Source: Nocardia aurantia
GTDB taxonomy: Bacteria > Actinomycetota > Actinomycetes > Mycobacteriales > Mycobacteriaceae
Length of the DNA stretch: 64,000 bases
Assembly (NCBI RefSeq): GCF_009604425.1
Contig: NZ_WEGI01000002.1
Coordinates: 558,001 to 622,000, forward strand
Reading direction: 5' to 3'
The notes under the pieces are model-generated. The model made no database searches. It was given only the letters and a program-made list of their open reading frames with translations, and was not told the DNA's origin. Position numbers and translations under genes: made by a program. Numbering within the stretch: the first letter of the stretch is position 1; each line of letters opens with the position of its first letter. This document shows positions 53,174-63,155 of this stretch, piece after piece.

Positions 53174-54061
53174 TCACGGGCGCAGCACCGAGACCAGGAA
53201 ATCGGTCTGGTCGTAGACCGCCTTCTCGAACCAGTCGTCGAAATAGATGTCGAAGTGGCCGATCGGATACCGCTTCACCACAGCGTGTTTGGTGCGGGCG
53301 GCGGCCGCGAGCACCGGGCCCACCGGCACCAGCGAATCGTTGTCGCACACCGAGTACAGCACCGGCACCTTGATGTTCTTCGTGCGCCGCCACGGCGAAT
53401 CGAACATGGTGGCCAGGGCGATCCGGGCGCCGACCTTCGGCTGGTACTTGCTGCTCTCCTCGGCGAGCAGGCCGAAACCCTCGGGCACGTCCGCGGCGCT
53501 CATCAGGGCGGCGGAATGCCGGCGACCGGCCAGCCGCACCCGGATCGGCTTGCGGCGGATCGGGCCGAACAGCACATCGGTCAGCGCCACCGTGCCCGTC
53601 TTGACGAACCCGATCGGCCCCTTCGCCCGCGCCGACGCCCGGCCGCTGGTGAACGGGCACTGCGCCACCACCGCCGCCAGATAATCGTCCTCGTGCGCGA
53701 TCGACAGCACATGGCCCCCACCGAAAGAGGTGCCCCACAGCGCGATTCGCGTCGCGTCGAAACCCTTGAGGGTACGGGCGTAGGCGATGGCGGCCCGCCA
53801 GTCGTCCCGCTGCCGCCGGATATGGATCACCTGGCGCGAGCCGCCCCCGCTGGCCCCGAATCCGCGGTAATCGAAAACCAGCACGCCCATTCCGGCGAGG
53901 GCGAACCGCCGCGCGTACCGGTCCAATCCCATTTCCCGATCAGCGCCCAGACCGTGTCCCATGATCACCAGGGGCCGCGGCTTCGGCGGGCCGTCCGGAA
54001 GATAGAGCCACGCTGCACATTGATCGCTTCCCGACGGGAACCCCACCTCGACACGCTCCAT
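53174..54061 (-). CDS. Alpha/beta hydrolase (dienelactone hydrolase-like fold)
   Basis: This 295-residue hydrolase has LVIMGHGLGADREMGLDRYA (oxyanion), VFDYRGFGASGG, nucleophile elbow ALWGTSFGGGHVLS, a cap segment (CPFTSGRASARAKGP), SVCDNDSLVPVGP (Asp) and PIGHFDIYFDDWFE (His). The same organisation occurs in actinobacterial 'alpha/beta hydrolase' proteins of unknown substrate. ATG 54061 begins the homology. It is divergent from rnpB. Confidence 0.88.
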   Translation of the reverse strand: MERVEVGFPSGSDQCAAWLYLPDGPPKPRPLVIMGHGLGADREMGLDRYARRFALAGMGVLVFDYRGFGASGGGSRQVIHIRRQRDDWRAAIAYARTLKGFDATRIALWGTSFGGGHVLSIAHEDDYLAAVVAQCPFTSGRASARAKGPIGFVKTGTVALTDVLFGPIRRKPIRVRLAGRRHSAALMSAADVPEGFGLLAEESSKYQPKVGARIALATMFDSPWRRTKNIKVPVLYSVCDNDSLVPVGPVLAAAARTKHAVVKRYPIGHFDIYFDDWFEKAVYDQTDFLVSVLRP

Positions 54062-54189
54062 GACCACTAACGGTAACGGGTCGCACCCCCGCCTGCCGAA
54101 CAGGTTCCATTCATTCCGGGGAGGCGGTATTCCCACACCCGGGGGCCGCGCATCCGCTGTGAAACGGGACGGGCATAATGTGTCCGCAG

Positions 54190-54613
<424 letters not shown>

Positions 54614-54734
54614 CCAAATCTTCATCGCCCGGCCGGATCACGGCTGTGGCGGCGCCCATGCCGCGGTGCCATCATCGATGGTGCCGGGCAGGCCCGGCGC
54701 ATGCTCGGCGCGAAAGCTCAGGTGGCGCGGGGAT

Positions 54735-55694
54735 ATGGATATTCCGGCATTGATCACGACCGTCGTCGCAATGGTCGTCGCGGCGGGCGTCGTGGTGACG
54801 AGCACGGGTGTGCGGGTCGTGCAACAGTTCGAGCGAGGCCTGGTGTTCCGGTTCGGCCGGGTGCGCGCGGTCCGGGAACCCGGTCTGCGCCTGCTGATTC
54901 CGATGGTCGACCGGATGCGCAAGGTGCCGATGCGGATCGTCACCCTGCCGGTGCCCGCACAGGAGGGCATCACCCGGGACAACGTGACCGTGCGCGTGGA
55001 CGCGGTGGTGTATTTCCGGGTCGTCGATCCGGTGCAAGCCGTGGTCGAGGTGCAGGACTACATATTCGCGGTCGCGCAGGTGGCGCAGACCTCGCTGCGG
55101 TCGATCATCGGCAAGAGCGATCTGGACAACCTGCTGTCCAATCGCGAGGAGCTCAACAAGGGCCTCAAGGTCATGATCGACAGTCCGGCGCTCGGGTGGG
55201 GTGTGCACATCGATCGGGTGGAGATCAAGGATGTGGCCCTGCCGGAATCGATGAAGCGGTCCATGTCGCGTCAGGCGGAGGCCGAGCGGGAGCGGCGCGC
55301 CCGCATCATCACCGCCGAGGGGGAACTGCAGGCCTCTCACATGCTGGCCGAGGCGGGCACCCGAATGTCGGCGGCGCCGGCCGCGCTGGAACTGCGGCTG
55401 CTGCAAACCGTGGTAGAGGTTGCGGCGGAGAAGAATTCGACCTTGGTACTGCCGTTTCCGGTGGAGCTGTTGCGATTTCTGGAACGCTCCACGCCGGGAA
55501 ATCCGCAACGCTCCGCACCGGGAAGCCCCGAACACCCCGCCGCGGCAACCGCGCAATCCGCCCCCGGCGGCGCCGGATCGGTGCCGATCGGCTCGGATGC
55601 CACGATTCCGGCGGAGACCGGAACCGACGACCGAGCGGACGGCGAAGAATCGACCGGCGCCGTGCCCCCGGGGACGGCGGATCGGCGAACATGA
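54735..55694 (+). CDS. SPFH/band-7 stomatin-like (slipin) protein
   Basis: This 319-residue protein has one N-terminal membrane segment (LITTVVAMVVAAGVVVT), then an SPFH domain (about 30-190): VVQQFERGLVFRFGRVR, REPGLRLLIPMVDRM, ITRDNVTVRVDAVVYFRV and VEIKDVALPESMKR. A short coiled coil (RQAEAERERRARIITAEG), a slipin-type LVLPFPVELLRF motif and a disordered tail follow. It likely organises membrane microdomains. No NfeD partner gene is next to it. ATG 54735 has only weak GGGGAT upstream; transcription could continue from rnpB. Confidence 0.9.
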   Translation: MDIPALITTVVAMVVAAGVVVTSTGVRVVQQFERGLVFRFGRVRAVREPGLRLLIPMVDRMRKVPMRIVTLPVPAQEGITRDNVTVRVDAVVYFRVVDPVQAVVEVQDYIFAVAQVAQTSLRSIIGKSDLDNLLSNREELNKGLKVMIDSPALGWGVHIDRVEIKDVALPESMKRSMSRQAEAERERRARIITAEGELQASHMLAEAGTRMSAAPAALELRLLQTVVEVAAEKNSTLVLPFPVELLRFLERSTPGNPQRSAPGSPEHPAAATAQSAPGGAGSVPIGSDATIPAETGTDDRADGEESTGAVPPGTADRRT

Positions 55695-55728
55695 ACGGCG
55701 ACACCGGATCCGGCGGCGCCGTCGTGGA

Positions 55729-55824
55729 CTAACCGGCCGGGCTGATGACGAGCATCTGCGCCCAATAGGCGGCCTGCTCCGGGCCGAGCAACGGCAACAG
55801 TTGATCGTAAACAATCGACGACAT
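55729..55824 (-). CDS. Possible 31-aa small protein
   Basis: On the minus strand ATG 55824 is preceded by AGGAAGG about 14 nt upstream and opens a 31-codon frame ending TAG at 55729. The peptide reads MSSIVYDQLLPLLGPEQAAY followed by WAQMLVISPAG. It is unusually well-formed for a chance frame (few Arg/Ala, hydrophobic pattern). It lies in the otherwise gene-free 55695-56071 stretch. No family recognised; reality is uncertain. Confidence 0.4.
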   Translation of the reverse strand: MSSIVYDQLLPLLGPEQAAYWAQMLVISPAG

Positions 55825-56071
55825 ACGGTGCTGAACTTCCTTCCTACCTCGACTGGCGGCTTGACCTGCGCCACAGTAGCAGCGTGGCCTGCGAAACGCC
55901 GCAGACCCACCATATGGTCGCCGGTCATCGCGTGTCTCTTCCGAATATCCGTGCTGAACTGGCCTGAGACGTGATCGGCGTCATAGAGTGTTCGCGTTGG
56001 AAAGTTGTGCCGTGGGGTGGCGGCGAACTGTGGGTGTCAGTCAACGGACGTGGAAAGCAGGGTTCATCTAT

Positions 56072-56404
56072 ATGCGAGTAGTTCGCGCACTGGCCATCGG
56101 CGCGCTGATCGCCGGTGCCGCTTCGATTTCGACCGCGCTGGGAGCCGGCTCGGCCGGCGCGGTGGCATTCACCCCGGTGCCCGGCGGGGTGCAGGTCGAC
56201 CTCACCCCGGGGGATACCCAGTGGGTGCACCAGACTCATTTCGGACAGGTTCTGGCGGGCCTGCCGCATCCGTCAGCGTCCTCCTTCGGTGAGGCGCTGG
56301 ATTCGGCGGCCGATATGTCCGCGCAATACCCCAGTGGCCGTGTGGTATTCACGGTCTACGGGCCGCTCGACAAGCTCAACGGCACGATGCTGGCGCTGCA
56401 GTAA
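56072..56404 (+). CDS. Small secreted protein, 110 aa
   Basis: This protein has a Sec signal peptide (MRVVRALAIGALIAGAAS, cleavage near AGA-VAF) and a mature part of about 78 residues (FTPVPGGVQVDLTPGDTQWV to VVFTVYGPLDKLNG) without cysteines. The mature part has no recognised family; similar short secreted actinobacterial proteins exist. ATG 56072 is preceded by GAAAGCAGGG. The promoter presumably lies in the 56000-56060 region. Confidence 0.75.
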   Translation: MRVVRALAIGALIAGAASISTALGAGSAGAVAFTPVPGGVQVDLTPGDTQWVHQTHFGQVLAGLPHPSASSFGEALDSAADMSAQYPSGRVVFTVYGPLDKLNGTMLALQ

Positions 56405-56526
56405 GAGCGTCCGCACACCCGCGTCGGGGTTTCCAGCGGTACCGCTCCGGCACGAGACAGCATGGGCGGCGCCACTTTCGGGCCGGTTCCGGAACGCGAG
56501 CTCCGGAGCCGGCCCGTCTCGCGTCG

Positions 56527-57675
56527 TTACAGGTACGAGGTCTCGTTCACCAGCCGCACCGACGAGCCGCCGTCCGGATAGAACTCGGCGATCGACAGCG
56601 AGGCGAGATCCAGATGCAGCCGGTACAGCAGGGACGGACCGACTCCCAGCGCCAGTTGCAGCAGCGTCTTGATCGGCGTGACATGGCTGACCACCAGCAC
56701 GTTCCGCTCGGGATACAGCGCGACCAGATCCCGGCGTACCGCCTCCACCCGCTCCCGTACCCGGTCGAAACTCTCGCCCCCGGGCGGCGGCAGCGACGCG
56801 TCGCCCAGCCAGGCCGCGTGCAGCTGCGGATCCCGTTGCGCCGCTTCGGCGAACGTGAGCCCCTCCCACTCGCCGAAATCGGTCTCGGTCAATCCGCCGA
56901 GCACCCGCACCGGTAGATCCAGCGCCCCCGCCGCGGCCTCGGCGGTCTCCCGTGCCCGGCCCAGTGGCGAACTCACCACCGCGGCGATATCCCCCTTGCC
57001 GGCCAGATGTTTCGCCGCGCGCGCGGCCTGCTCCCGGCCGAGCGCGGTCAGCGGCGGATTGCCGCGCCCGGAATACCGTCGCTCCACCGACAATTCGGTC
57101 TGACCGTGCCGGAGCAGCAGAAGCCGGGTCGGCCGGCCGACCACCCCGGACCAGCCGGGACCACCCGAGGCGGCCACCGCGGCGCGCACGGTGCCGCTCC
57201 CGGAATCCGCCGGATCGTCCGAAACCGTCGGCGCCGCAGTGCTTTCGGCCGAGCGGACGGCCGCCACCAGCGGCGCGTCGTCCATCGCCTCGTTGGCCAG
57301 CCGGTCGGCGTGCGAGTTGCGTTCGCGCGGAATCCATTCGAACCGGACGATGTCGAAACCCGCCACCAGCCGCCGGGCCCGCTCCGCGAGCGGAATCATG
57401 GCCGTGTGCTTGACCTTCCAGCGTCCGGACATCTGCTCGACGACCAGTTTGGAGTCCATCCGCACGTCGACCTCGCGGGCGCCGAGTTCGGCGGCGGCCG
57501 CCAGACCCGCGATCAGGCCCCGATATTCGGCGACATTGTTGGTCGCGACGCCGATCGACTCCTTGCGCTCGGCCAGCACCCGGTCGTGATCGGAATCCCA
57601 CACCACCGCGCCGTAACCGGCCGGCCCCGGATTGCCGCGGGAGCCACCGTCGGCCTCCACGATCACATTCGTCAT
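56527..57675 (-). CDS. Bifunctional RNase HI / histidine phosphatase
   Basis: This 382-residue fusion matches M. tuberculosis Rv2228c (364). The RNase HI domain (1-135) has VEADGGSRGNPGPAGYGAVV, NVAEYRGLIAG (Glu), DSKLVVEQMSG and NSHADRLANEAMD, the D-E-D-D set. A linker of about 45 residues follows. The phosphoglycerate-mutase-like domain (about 180-382) has LLLLRHGQTELSVERRYSG, SSPLGRARETAEA, TETDFGEWEGLTF and VVSHVTPIKTLL; in M. tuberculosis this half acts as an alpha-ribazole phosphatase (CobC activity). It is 25 bp from the zinc-ribbon gene upstream and co-oriented with the cobalamin-linked gene block. Confidence 0.94.
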   Translation of the reverse strand: MTNVIVEADGGSRGNPGPAGYGAVVWDSDHDRVLAERKESIGVATNNVAEYRGLIAGLAAAAELGAREVDVRMDSKLVVEQMSGRWKVKHTAMIPLAERARRLVAGFDIVRFEWIPRERNSHADRLANEAMDDAPLVAAVRSAESTAAPTVSDDPADSGSGTVRAAVAASGGPGWSGVVGRPTRLLLLRHGQTELSVERRYSGRGNPPLTALGREQAARAAKHLAGKGDIAAVVSSPLGRARETAEAAAGALDLPVRVLGGLTETDFGEWEGLTFAEAAQRDPQLHAAWLGDASLPPPGGESFDRVRERVEAVRRDLVALYPERNVLVVSHVTPIKTLLQLALGVGPSLLYRLHLDLASLSIAEFYPDGGSSVRLVNETSYL

Positions 57676-57700
57676 CGGCTCTCCCCGCGCGGCCGGCGGC

Positions 57701-58438
57701 TCACAGCCCGGACTGTGGGGTGCGGACCAGCACCGCCCCGCACTCCGGGCAGCGCACGACGACCTGCGGTTCGGTCTTCGCGATCCGCGCGATCTCACCG
57801 CGGTCCAATTCGATGCGGCAGGCGCCGCACCGGCGGGCCTGGAGCAGTGCGGCCCCGACACCGTGCTGGGCCCGCTGCTTGTCGTAGACGGTGAGCAGCT
57901 CGGCCGGGAACACGTCGATCAGTTTCTCCCGGTCGCCCGCGCACCGCTGGGCGGCGACGTCGAGATCCGCCACCGCCTGATCGCGCAGGCGCGCGGCATC
58001 GGCCAGATCGGACTCGGCCTTGGTCAGGTTGGCGCCGGCGTGCTGGTGGTCGGCGACGGCGGCCTCCCGCTGCTCCATCACCTCGAGCAGATCGTCCTCG
58101 AGCACCGATCGGCGGCGCTGCAGACTGGTCAGCTCGTGCTGTAGTTCGGACAGCTGCTTGGCGCCGACGCTGCCGCTGTCGAGCATCCCGCGGTCGCGTT
58201 CCTCGCGTTTGCGCACGCCGTCGATCTCGCTCTCCAGCTTGCGGATGTCGCGGTCGAGGTCGTCGATCAGGATCTCCACCTTCACCGCCGCATCCTTGCG
58301 GGTGGAGCGTTCCGTCTCCAGCCGCCGCACCTCCTGCGCCTCGGGCAGTACCTTGCGGCGATGCTCGATGCGGGTCAGTTCGGCGTCGACTCCGGCGAGG
58401 TCGAGCAGTTTGGCCTGGATCGATGATTCGACATTCAA
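57701..58438 (-). CDS. Coiled-coil/C4 zinc-ribbon protein (Rv2229c-like)
   Basis: This 245-residue protein is a long coiled coil (about 15-180, EHRRKVLPEAQEVRRLETER and LQHELTSLQRRRSVLEDDL) ending in a zinc ribbon with CGACRIEL and RCPECGAVL (Cys-x2-Cys twice). The start is TTG 58438, which makes the N-terminus the same length as the M. tuberculosis homologue; ATG codons nearby are out of frame. GAGGAG lies 11 nt upstream. Role unknown; the family is proposed to work with RNase H or NIF3 proteins only from gene neighbourhood. Confidence 0.9.
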   Translation of the reverse strand: MNVESSIQAKLLDLAGVDAELTRIEHRRKVLPEAQEVRRLETERSTRKDAAVKVEILIDDLDRDIRKLESEIDGVRKREERDRGMLDSGSVGAKQLSELQHELTSLQRRRSVLEDDLLEVMEQREAAVADHQHAGANLTKAESDLADAARLRDQAVADLDVAAQRCAGDREKLIDVFPAELLTVYDKQRAQHGVGAALLQARRCGACRIELDRGEIARIAKTEPQVVVRCPECGAVLVRTPQSGL

Positions 58439-58623
58439 CGCGGAACTTACTCCTCGACACTATGGACGGTTCGGTGGTGCACGGCACCCCTCGGGGCAGC
58501 CGGGACCGGAGTGTCAACGGTACTCCGCCCTCCGCGCATTCCGCTCGAGCCCGCCGCTTTCCGGCGGTGCGGCCCGCGAAAACGAGCAGGCGGCCGCGGG
58601 CACCGGCGTGCGAGGCTGTCCGT

Positions 58624-59064
58624 ATGGGTGAACATCACTACGCCGTCGACGTGGTCTGGAGCGGCGCGACGACCGACTACCGCTCCTACTCCCGCAACCA
58701 TGAGGCCCGCGTCCCCGGCCGCCCGTCGATCCCCGGCAGCGCCGACCCCCAGTTCCGCGGCGACCCCACCCGCTGGAACCCGGAACAACTCCTGGTCGCC
58801 GCCCTCGTCGAATGCCACATGCTCTGGTACCTCCACCTGTGCGCCGACACCGGCATCGTGGTGACCGACTATCAGGACGCCGCCACCGGCGTCATGGACG
58901 ACCACCGTTTCCTCCAGGTCACCCTGCACCCCCACGTCACCGTCACCGACGCGTCCCGGATCGACGCCGCCCGCACCCTCCACACCGAGGCCCACCACCG
59001 CTGCTTCCTCGCCAACTCGATGAACTTCCCGGTGACGCACGAGCCGATCGTCATCGCCGGGTGA
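58624..59064 (+). CDS. OsmC/Ohr-family protein
   Basis: This 146-residue protein has the OsmC fold signature: WNPEQLLVAALVECHMLWYL (a Cys within ECHM), VTDYQDAATGVM and the second site TEAHHRCFLANSMNFPV (Cys). The two cysteines, one in each motif, fit the thiol peroxidase pair of OsmC/Ohr. It probably reduces organic hydroperoxides. The opposite orientation to the flanking minus-strand genes shows it was inserted between the zinc-ribbon and NIF3 genes. ATG 58624 begins the homology. Confidence 0.9.
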   Translation: MGEHHYAVDVVWSGATTDYRSYSRNHEARVPGRPSIPGSADPQFRGDPTRWNPEQLLVAALVECHMLWYLHLCADTGIVVTDYQDAATGVMDDHRFLQVTLHPHVTVTDASRIDAARTLHTEAHHRCFLANSMNFPVTHEPIVIAG

Positions 59065-59299
59065 GGAGCCGCCGGAGTCGGCGCACCGGCACCGGCCGAT
59101 CACACGACGGCAGATCGTGGACCGGGCCCTCTCGCCGAATTCGCACTCCGCGCCCTGGTCGGCGAATCAGCAGGGCTCGAGTGAAGTCTCGCGCTGAGAC
59201 GACTCGCGTTACGCCGACTCTGCTCGCACAACGCCAGATCGACCCGGCGGACTACGGCGCGGCCGGCGGGGCCACCGATCGGCTGGGCCGCAATGATTC

Positions 59300-60400
59300 T
59301 CACTCGTCGGCGGCGCCGAGCGTCCAGGGATCGGTCCGCAGGGCCGAGACGCGGGTCGTCACCGAGGGAAGTTCGGTGCGGACGACGGCGGCGGCCTGTG
59401 CGCACCAGGGAAATTCGGTGGCCCAGTGCGCGGCGTCGACGAGCGCCGGGCCGCCGGCCCGCAGGTGCTCGTCGGCGGGATGATGGCGCAGATCGGCGGT
59501 CACGTAGACGTCGACGCCGAGACGGGACACGGTGCGCAGCAACGAATCTCCGGCACCGCCACATACCGCGACGGTGTGCACGATCCGATCCGGGTCACCG
59601 GCGGCCCGTACTCCCCACGCGGTCCCGGGCAGCCCGGCCCGCACCCGGGCAGTGAAGGCGCGCAACGTCTCCGGGCTCGGCAGCGTGCCCATCCGGCCCA
59701 GCCCTCGCGAGGTCGGCAGCGCGGCACGCTCGGTGACCCGGAAGTCGGGATCCCCCGCCGGATGCGTCGTCCGCAGGGCCGCCAGCAGCGCACCACGGGC
59801 CGAGGTCGGCGCCACCACCTCGATGCGGCCCGGTACGGCCGATTCGCCCGCCGCTCCGCCTTCGCCGGATTCGGCATGCCCGCACGCGTGCCCGGCCCCG
59901 CCGGCGGTGGCACCGGCCGCCGACAGCGCGGCGCGCACCGCGGCATCCTCCTCCGGCGAGGGATACACCACCCATTCATCCACGGCCGCAGCGGTTTTGG
60001 TCTCCAACGGCCCGGAGACCGTGATACCGAGCGCAGCCGCGAGGGCGTCGGACACACCGGGATCCGCGGAGTCGGCGTTGGTGTGCGCGGTGAACAGCGC
60101 GCAGCCGTGCCGGATCAACCGATGCACCAGCGCCCCCTTCGGGGTGTCGGCGGCCACGGTGTCGACACCGCGCAGCAGCAGCGGGTGGTGAACCACGAGA
60201 GCCTGTGCGCCCCAAGCGATCGCCTCGTCGACCACCGCGGCGGTGGCATCCACCGCGAACAGCACACGGGTGATCGCGTCGCCCGGATCGCCACACACCA
60301 GCCCCACCGAATCCCACGACTCGGCCAGCCGGGGCGGGTAGGCCGCATCCAGCACAGCGACCAGATCCCGCACCGTCACACCCGCATCGCCCCGCGTCAC
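59300..60400 (-). CDS. NIF3/DUF34 dinuclear-metal protein
   Basis: This 366-residue protein has the DUF34/NIF3 metal-ligand motifs [21 protein letters not shown] and [13 protein letters not shown], and an NIF3-type N-terminus ([20 protein letters not shown]). The family makes toroidal hexamers; some members act on GTP-cyclohydrolase-type or nucleotide substrates, but function is unsettled. GTG 60400 has GAGGAGG upstream. M. tuberculosis has the orthologue (Rv2230c) in the same order. Confidence 0.93.
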   Translation of the reverse strand: MTRGDAGVTVRDLVAVLDAAYPPRLAESWDSVGLVCGDPGDAITRVLFAVDATAAVVDEAIAWGAQALVVHHPLLLRGVDTVAADTPKGALVHRLIRHGCALFTAHTNADSADPGVSDALAAALGITVSGPLETKTAAAVDEWVVYPSPEEDAAVRAALSAAGATAGGAGHACGHAESGEGGAAGESAVPGRIEVVAPTSARGALLAALRTTHPAGDPDFRVTERAALPTSRGLGRMGTLPSPETLRAFTARVRAGLPGTAWGVRAAGDPDRIVHTVAVCGGAGDSLLRTVSRLGVDVYVTADLRHHPADEHLRAGGPALVDAAHWATEFPWCAQAAAVVRTELPSVTTRVSALRTDPWTLGAADE

Positions 60401-60576
60401 CGCGCCTCCTCACCGTCCGCACCGGGAGCCGCCACGCCGGGCGCCGCGCCCGGCCGGTCCTCGGCGCCATCGCTTGCCGGATATCCGACACTACCGAAGA
60501 CCCCGGCGATTTCCGGACCGGTACGGGCGCACCTCACAACCGCGCCACCATTGATCCGGTCCGGGTATGCCGCGTC

Positions 60577-61641
60577 TCACAGCCCGACGTCGTGGATGGC
60601 GGCGATCAGCCGGTCGACGGCGGCCGGTGGGCGTACGGCGAGCCGGAGGTGGCCGGGGCCGAGCCCGGGGAAGGTGTCACCGCGGCGGACCGCGATCCCC
60701 TTGTCCGCCAGTCGTTTCCGCAGCAGTTCGGCATCGGGGACGTGGATCAGCAGGAACGGGCCGGCGGCGGGTTCGTGGACGTGCACACCGGCCGACCGCA
60801 ACCGGGCGCTCATCGCGAGCCGGTGCACCGCGAGACGTTCAGCGCGAGAACGTGATTCGGCGACGGCAGCCGGTTCGGCGGTGGCCGCGATCGCCTCCAG
60901 TTGCAGCGCGCCCAGCGGCCAGTGCGGGCGGCCGTGGTTCAGCCGGGCCAGCAGATCCGGTGCGCCGAGCAGGTATCCGCAGCGCAGCCCGGCCAGCGCC
61001 CAGGTCTTGGTGAGGCTGCGGAGGATCAGTACGTCCGGAAGCGATTGCGTAGCAAGCGATTCCGTCTCACCCGGCACGGCATCGATGAACGCCTCGTCCA
61101 CCACCAGGATCCGGCCCGGCCGGCGCAGCGCCAGAATCCGCTCGGCCGGATGCAGCACCGAGGTCGGATTGGTCGGGTTGCCCAGCACCACCAGGTCCGC
61201 CGACATCGGCACCAGCGCCGGATCCAGGGTGTAGGGCGGCGGCAGCAGCACCCGGGTCACCGGCACCCCGGCCTCCCGCAGGACGAATTCTGGCTCGGTG
61301 AACGACGGCTGCAACACCGCGGCCCCGGCAGACCCCAGTCGCGGCAGCATCGCGAAGCCCTCGGCGGCGCCGGCCAGCAGCAGAACCTCGTCGGACGCGC
61401 GCCCGTGCCGTGCCGCGACCGCCGCCCGCGCCGCCTGCTCCTCGGCGGCCGACGGATACCGGCCGAGTTCCCCCAGCCGCGCCGCCAACCGGTCACGCAA
61501 CCACGCGGGCGGGCCGCTGCCCTGGACGTTCACCGCGAAATCCAGCATGCCGGGCTGCGCGTCGACATCGCCGTGATGCCGCAGCCGCTCCCGGTCCACC
61601 GGCCACGCCGAGTCATACGGCACGCCGTCACCGTCCACCAT
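60577..61641 (-). CDS. cobC: CobC-like PLP-dependent aminotransferase (Rv2231c type)
   Basis: This 354-residue class-I/II aminotransferase resembles threonine-phosphate decarboxylase. It has LLLAGAAEGFAML, LGNPTNPTSVL (PLP pyridine Asn), VVDEAFIDAVPGE, LRSLTKTWALAGLRCGYLLG (Schiff-base Lys) and RRGDTFPGLGPGHLRLAVR. Predicted product is aminopropanol phosphate for cobalamin. In M. tuberculosis the cognate gene is annotated cobC. ATG 61641 has GAGGTG about 6 nt upstream; the frame is open to 61740 but is not needed. Confidence 0.9.
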   Translation of the reverse strand: MVDGDGVPYDSAWPVDRERLRHHGDVDAQPGMLDFAVNVQGSGPPAWLRDRLAARLGELGRYPSAAEEQAARAAVAARHGRASDEVLLLAGAAEGFAMLPRLGSAGAAVLQPSFTEPEFVLREAGVPVTRVLLPPPYTLDPALVPMSADLVVLGNPTNPTSVLHPAERILALRRPGRILVVDEAFIDAVPGETESLATQSLPDVLILRSLTKTWALAGLRCGYLLGAPDLLARLNHGRPHWPLGALQLEAIAATAEPAAVAESRSRAERLAVHRLAMSARLRSAGVHVHEPAAGPFLLIHVPDAELLRKRLADKGIAVRRGDTFPGLGPGHLRLAVRPPAAVDRLIAAIHDVGL

Positions 61642-61772
61642 CTCGCACCTCACCCGCACCGCATCCGCGAATCGACGCCACACCCCCAGCCCGGCACTCG
61701 GGCTGTACGACGGTCTGTAGTGGTATCGGGCACAGAGCACACCCTACGTGCCCGCCGCGCGGACCCACCCGA

Positions 61773-61778
61773 CAGAAT
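61773..61778 (+). promoter_or_regulatory. Leaderless -10 hexamer for ptpA
   Basis: CAGAAT lies 7 nt before GTG 61786. It supports GTG 61786 over ATG 61777. Confidence 0.4.
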
Positions 61779-61785
61779 GGCTGTT

Positions 61786-62262
61786 GTGGGCGAGTTGCAT
61801 GTGACCTTCATCTGCACGGGAAACATCTGTCGATCGCCGATGGCCGAGAAGATCTTCGCCACGGCGGTGGAACAGGACGGCCTCGCCGACCGCGTGCGGG
61901 TGACCAGTGCGGGTACGACCGGCTGGCATGCCGGCGACGACGCCGACCGTCGCACCACCGCGCTGCTGCGCCGGTACGGCCATTCCGCCGGGCACGTCGC
62001 CGCCGCGATCGACGCCGATCACCTGGCCGCCGACCTGCTGATCGCGCTGGACACGTCCCACGAACGCGAGCTGGCCCGGCTCGGGGTACCCGCGCCGCGC
62101 CGGCGACTGCTGCGTTCCTTCGATCCGGACGCCGACGGCCCCGACGTCCCGGACCCGTACTACGGCGACGCCGCCGACTTCGAACTGGTCCGGGAGCAGA
62201 TCGAGGCCGCGCTACCCGGACTGCTCGGCTGGGTCCGCGATCAGCTCGGCGAGCGCCGATGA
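61786..62262 (+). CDS. ptpA: Low-molecular-weight protein tyrosine phosphatase
   Basis: This 158-residue enzyme has the P-loop FICTGNICRSPMAEKIF (nucleophile Cys10, Arg16) and the acid DPYYGD near 120. It matches M. tuberculosis PtpA along its length (MSDPLHVTFVCTG aligned to MGELHVTFICTG), which supports GTG 61786 as start. PtpA in pathogens is secreted into host cells; here that is unknown. Its stop overlaps the SURF1 gene (ATGA). Confidence 0.95.
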   Translation: MGELHVTFICTGNICRSPMAEKIFATAVEQDGLADRVRVTSAGTTGWHAGDDADRRTTALLRRYGHSAGHVAAAIDADHLAADLLIALDTSHERELARLGVPAPRRRLLRSFDPDADGPDVPDPYYGDAADFELVREQIEAALPGLLGWVRDQLGERR

Positions 62263-63155
62263 GCCTGATCCGCCGCCTGACCTTCCTGCTGCGACCCAGC
62301 TGGGTGATCTTCGCCGCCGTCGTGGTCGCGTTCGCATACCTGTGCTTCACCGTGCTCGCGCCCTGGCAGCTGGGCAAGAACATCCGCACCTCGCATCGCA
62401 ACGACCTGATCGCCGCCTCGGTGAACGCGACACCCGTCGATATCACCGGCCTGCTCACCACACCGGACGCGAAGGACACCGAGTGGCGGCGGGTCGTGGC
62501 CACCGGCAGCTATGTGCCCGGGTCGACGGTGCTCGAGCGGCTGCAACGGCTCGACGACAAGCCCGCCTACGGGGTGCTCGCCGCGTTCCGGCTGGCCGAC
62601 GGCCGGGAACTACTGGTCGACCGCGGCCTGGTCGGCGCCGCCGACGGCACCCATCTCCCGCCGATCGCCGAACCACCGGCCGGTCCGCAGCGGATCGAGG
62701 GCCGGGTCCGCAAGTCCGAGGGCGTCATCCCCGGCAAGGAACCGATGACCCAGGACGGTTATCGCCAGGTGTACTCGATCGACACGGCCCAGGAGTCGAC
62801 CGTGCTGGGTACCGCGCTCACCACCGTGCCGACCGGCGATCGCGGCGGTTACCTGCAACTGTCCGAGGGCCAGCCGGGCGCCTTCACCCCCGAACCGCTC
62901 CCGCAACTGGACGCCGGGCCGTACCTGTCCTACGGCCTGCAATGGATCGCCTTCGGCGTGATGGCCCCCCTCGGCCTGGGCTATTTCGTGTACGCCGAGA
63001 TCCGCGAGCGCCGCCGGGAGCGCGGCACCGCCCCGGCCGCCGCACCTGCTCCCGCAGCACCGGCGAACTCGGCCGATCCGGTGACGATCCCCGCGGCACC
63101 GCCGAAATCCAACACCGAGCGACTCGCCGACCGCTACGGCGGCACCCGTCACTGA
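62259..63155 (+). CDS. SURF1-family cytochrome oxidase assembly protein
   Basis: This 298-residue membrane protein has two helices (about 14-36, VIFAAVVVAFAYLCFTVLAP; and about 222-245, LQWIAFGVMAPLGLGYFVYA) flanking an exported domain with the SURF1 signatures WQLGKN, EWRRVVATGSYVPG and GYLQLSEGQ. It ends in an Ala/Pro-rich tail. The family helps insert haem a into cytochrome c oxidase. It is translationally coupled to ptpA, as in M. tuberculosis (Rv2234-Rv2235). Confidence 0.93.
   Translation: MSLIRRLTFLLRPSWVIFAAVVVAFAYLCFTVLAPWQLGKNIRTSHRNDLIAASVNATPVDITGLLTTPDAKDTEWRRVVATGSYVPGSTVLERLQRLDDKPAYGVLAAFRLADGRELLVDRGLVGAADGTHLPPIAEPPAGPQRIEGRVRKSEGVIPGKEPMTQDGYRQVYSIDTAQESTVLGTALTTVPTGDRGGYLQLSEGQPGAFTPEPLPQLDAGPYLSYGLQWIAFGVMAPLGLGYFVYAEIRERRRERGTAPAAAPAPAAPANSADPVTIPAAPPKSNTERLADRYGGTRH

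Noticed and set aside
61777..61785. ATG 61777 as ptpA start
   Set aside because: It overlaps the -10 CAGAAT, and the resulting N-terminus is longer than in known PtpA; GTG 61786 aligns better.
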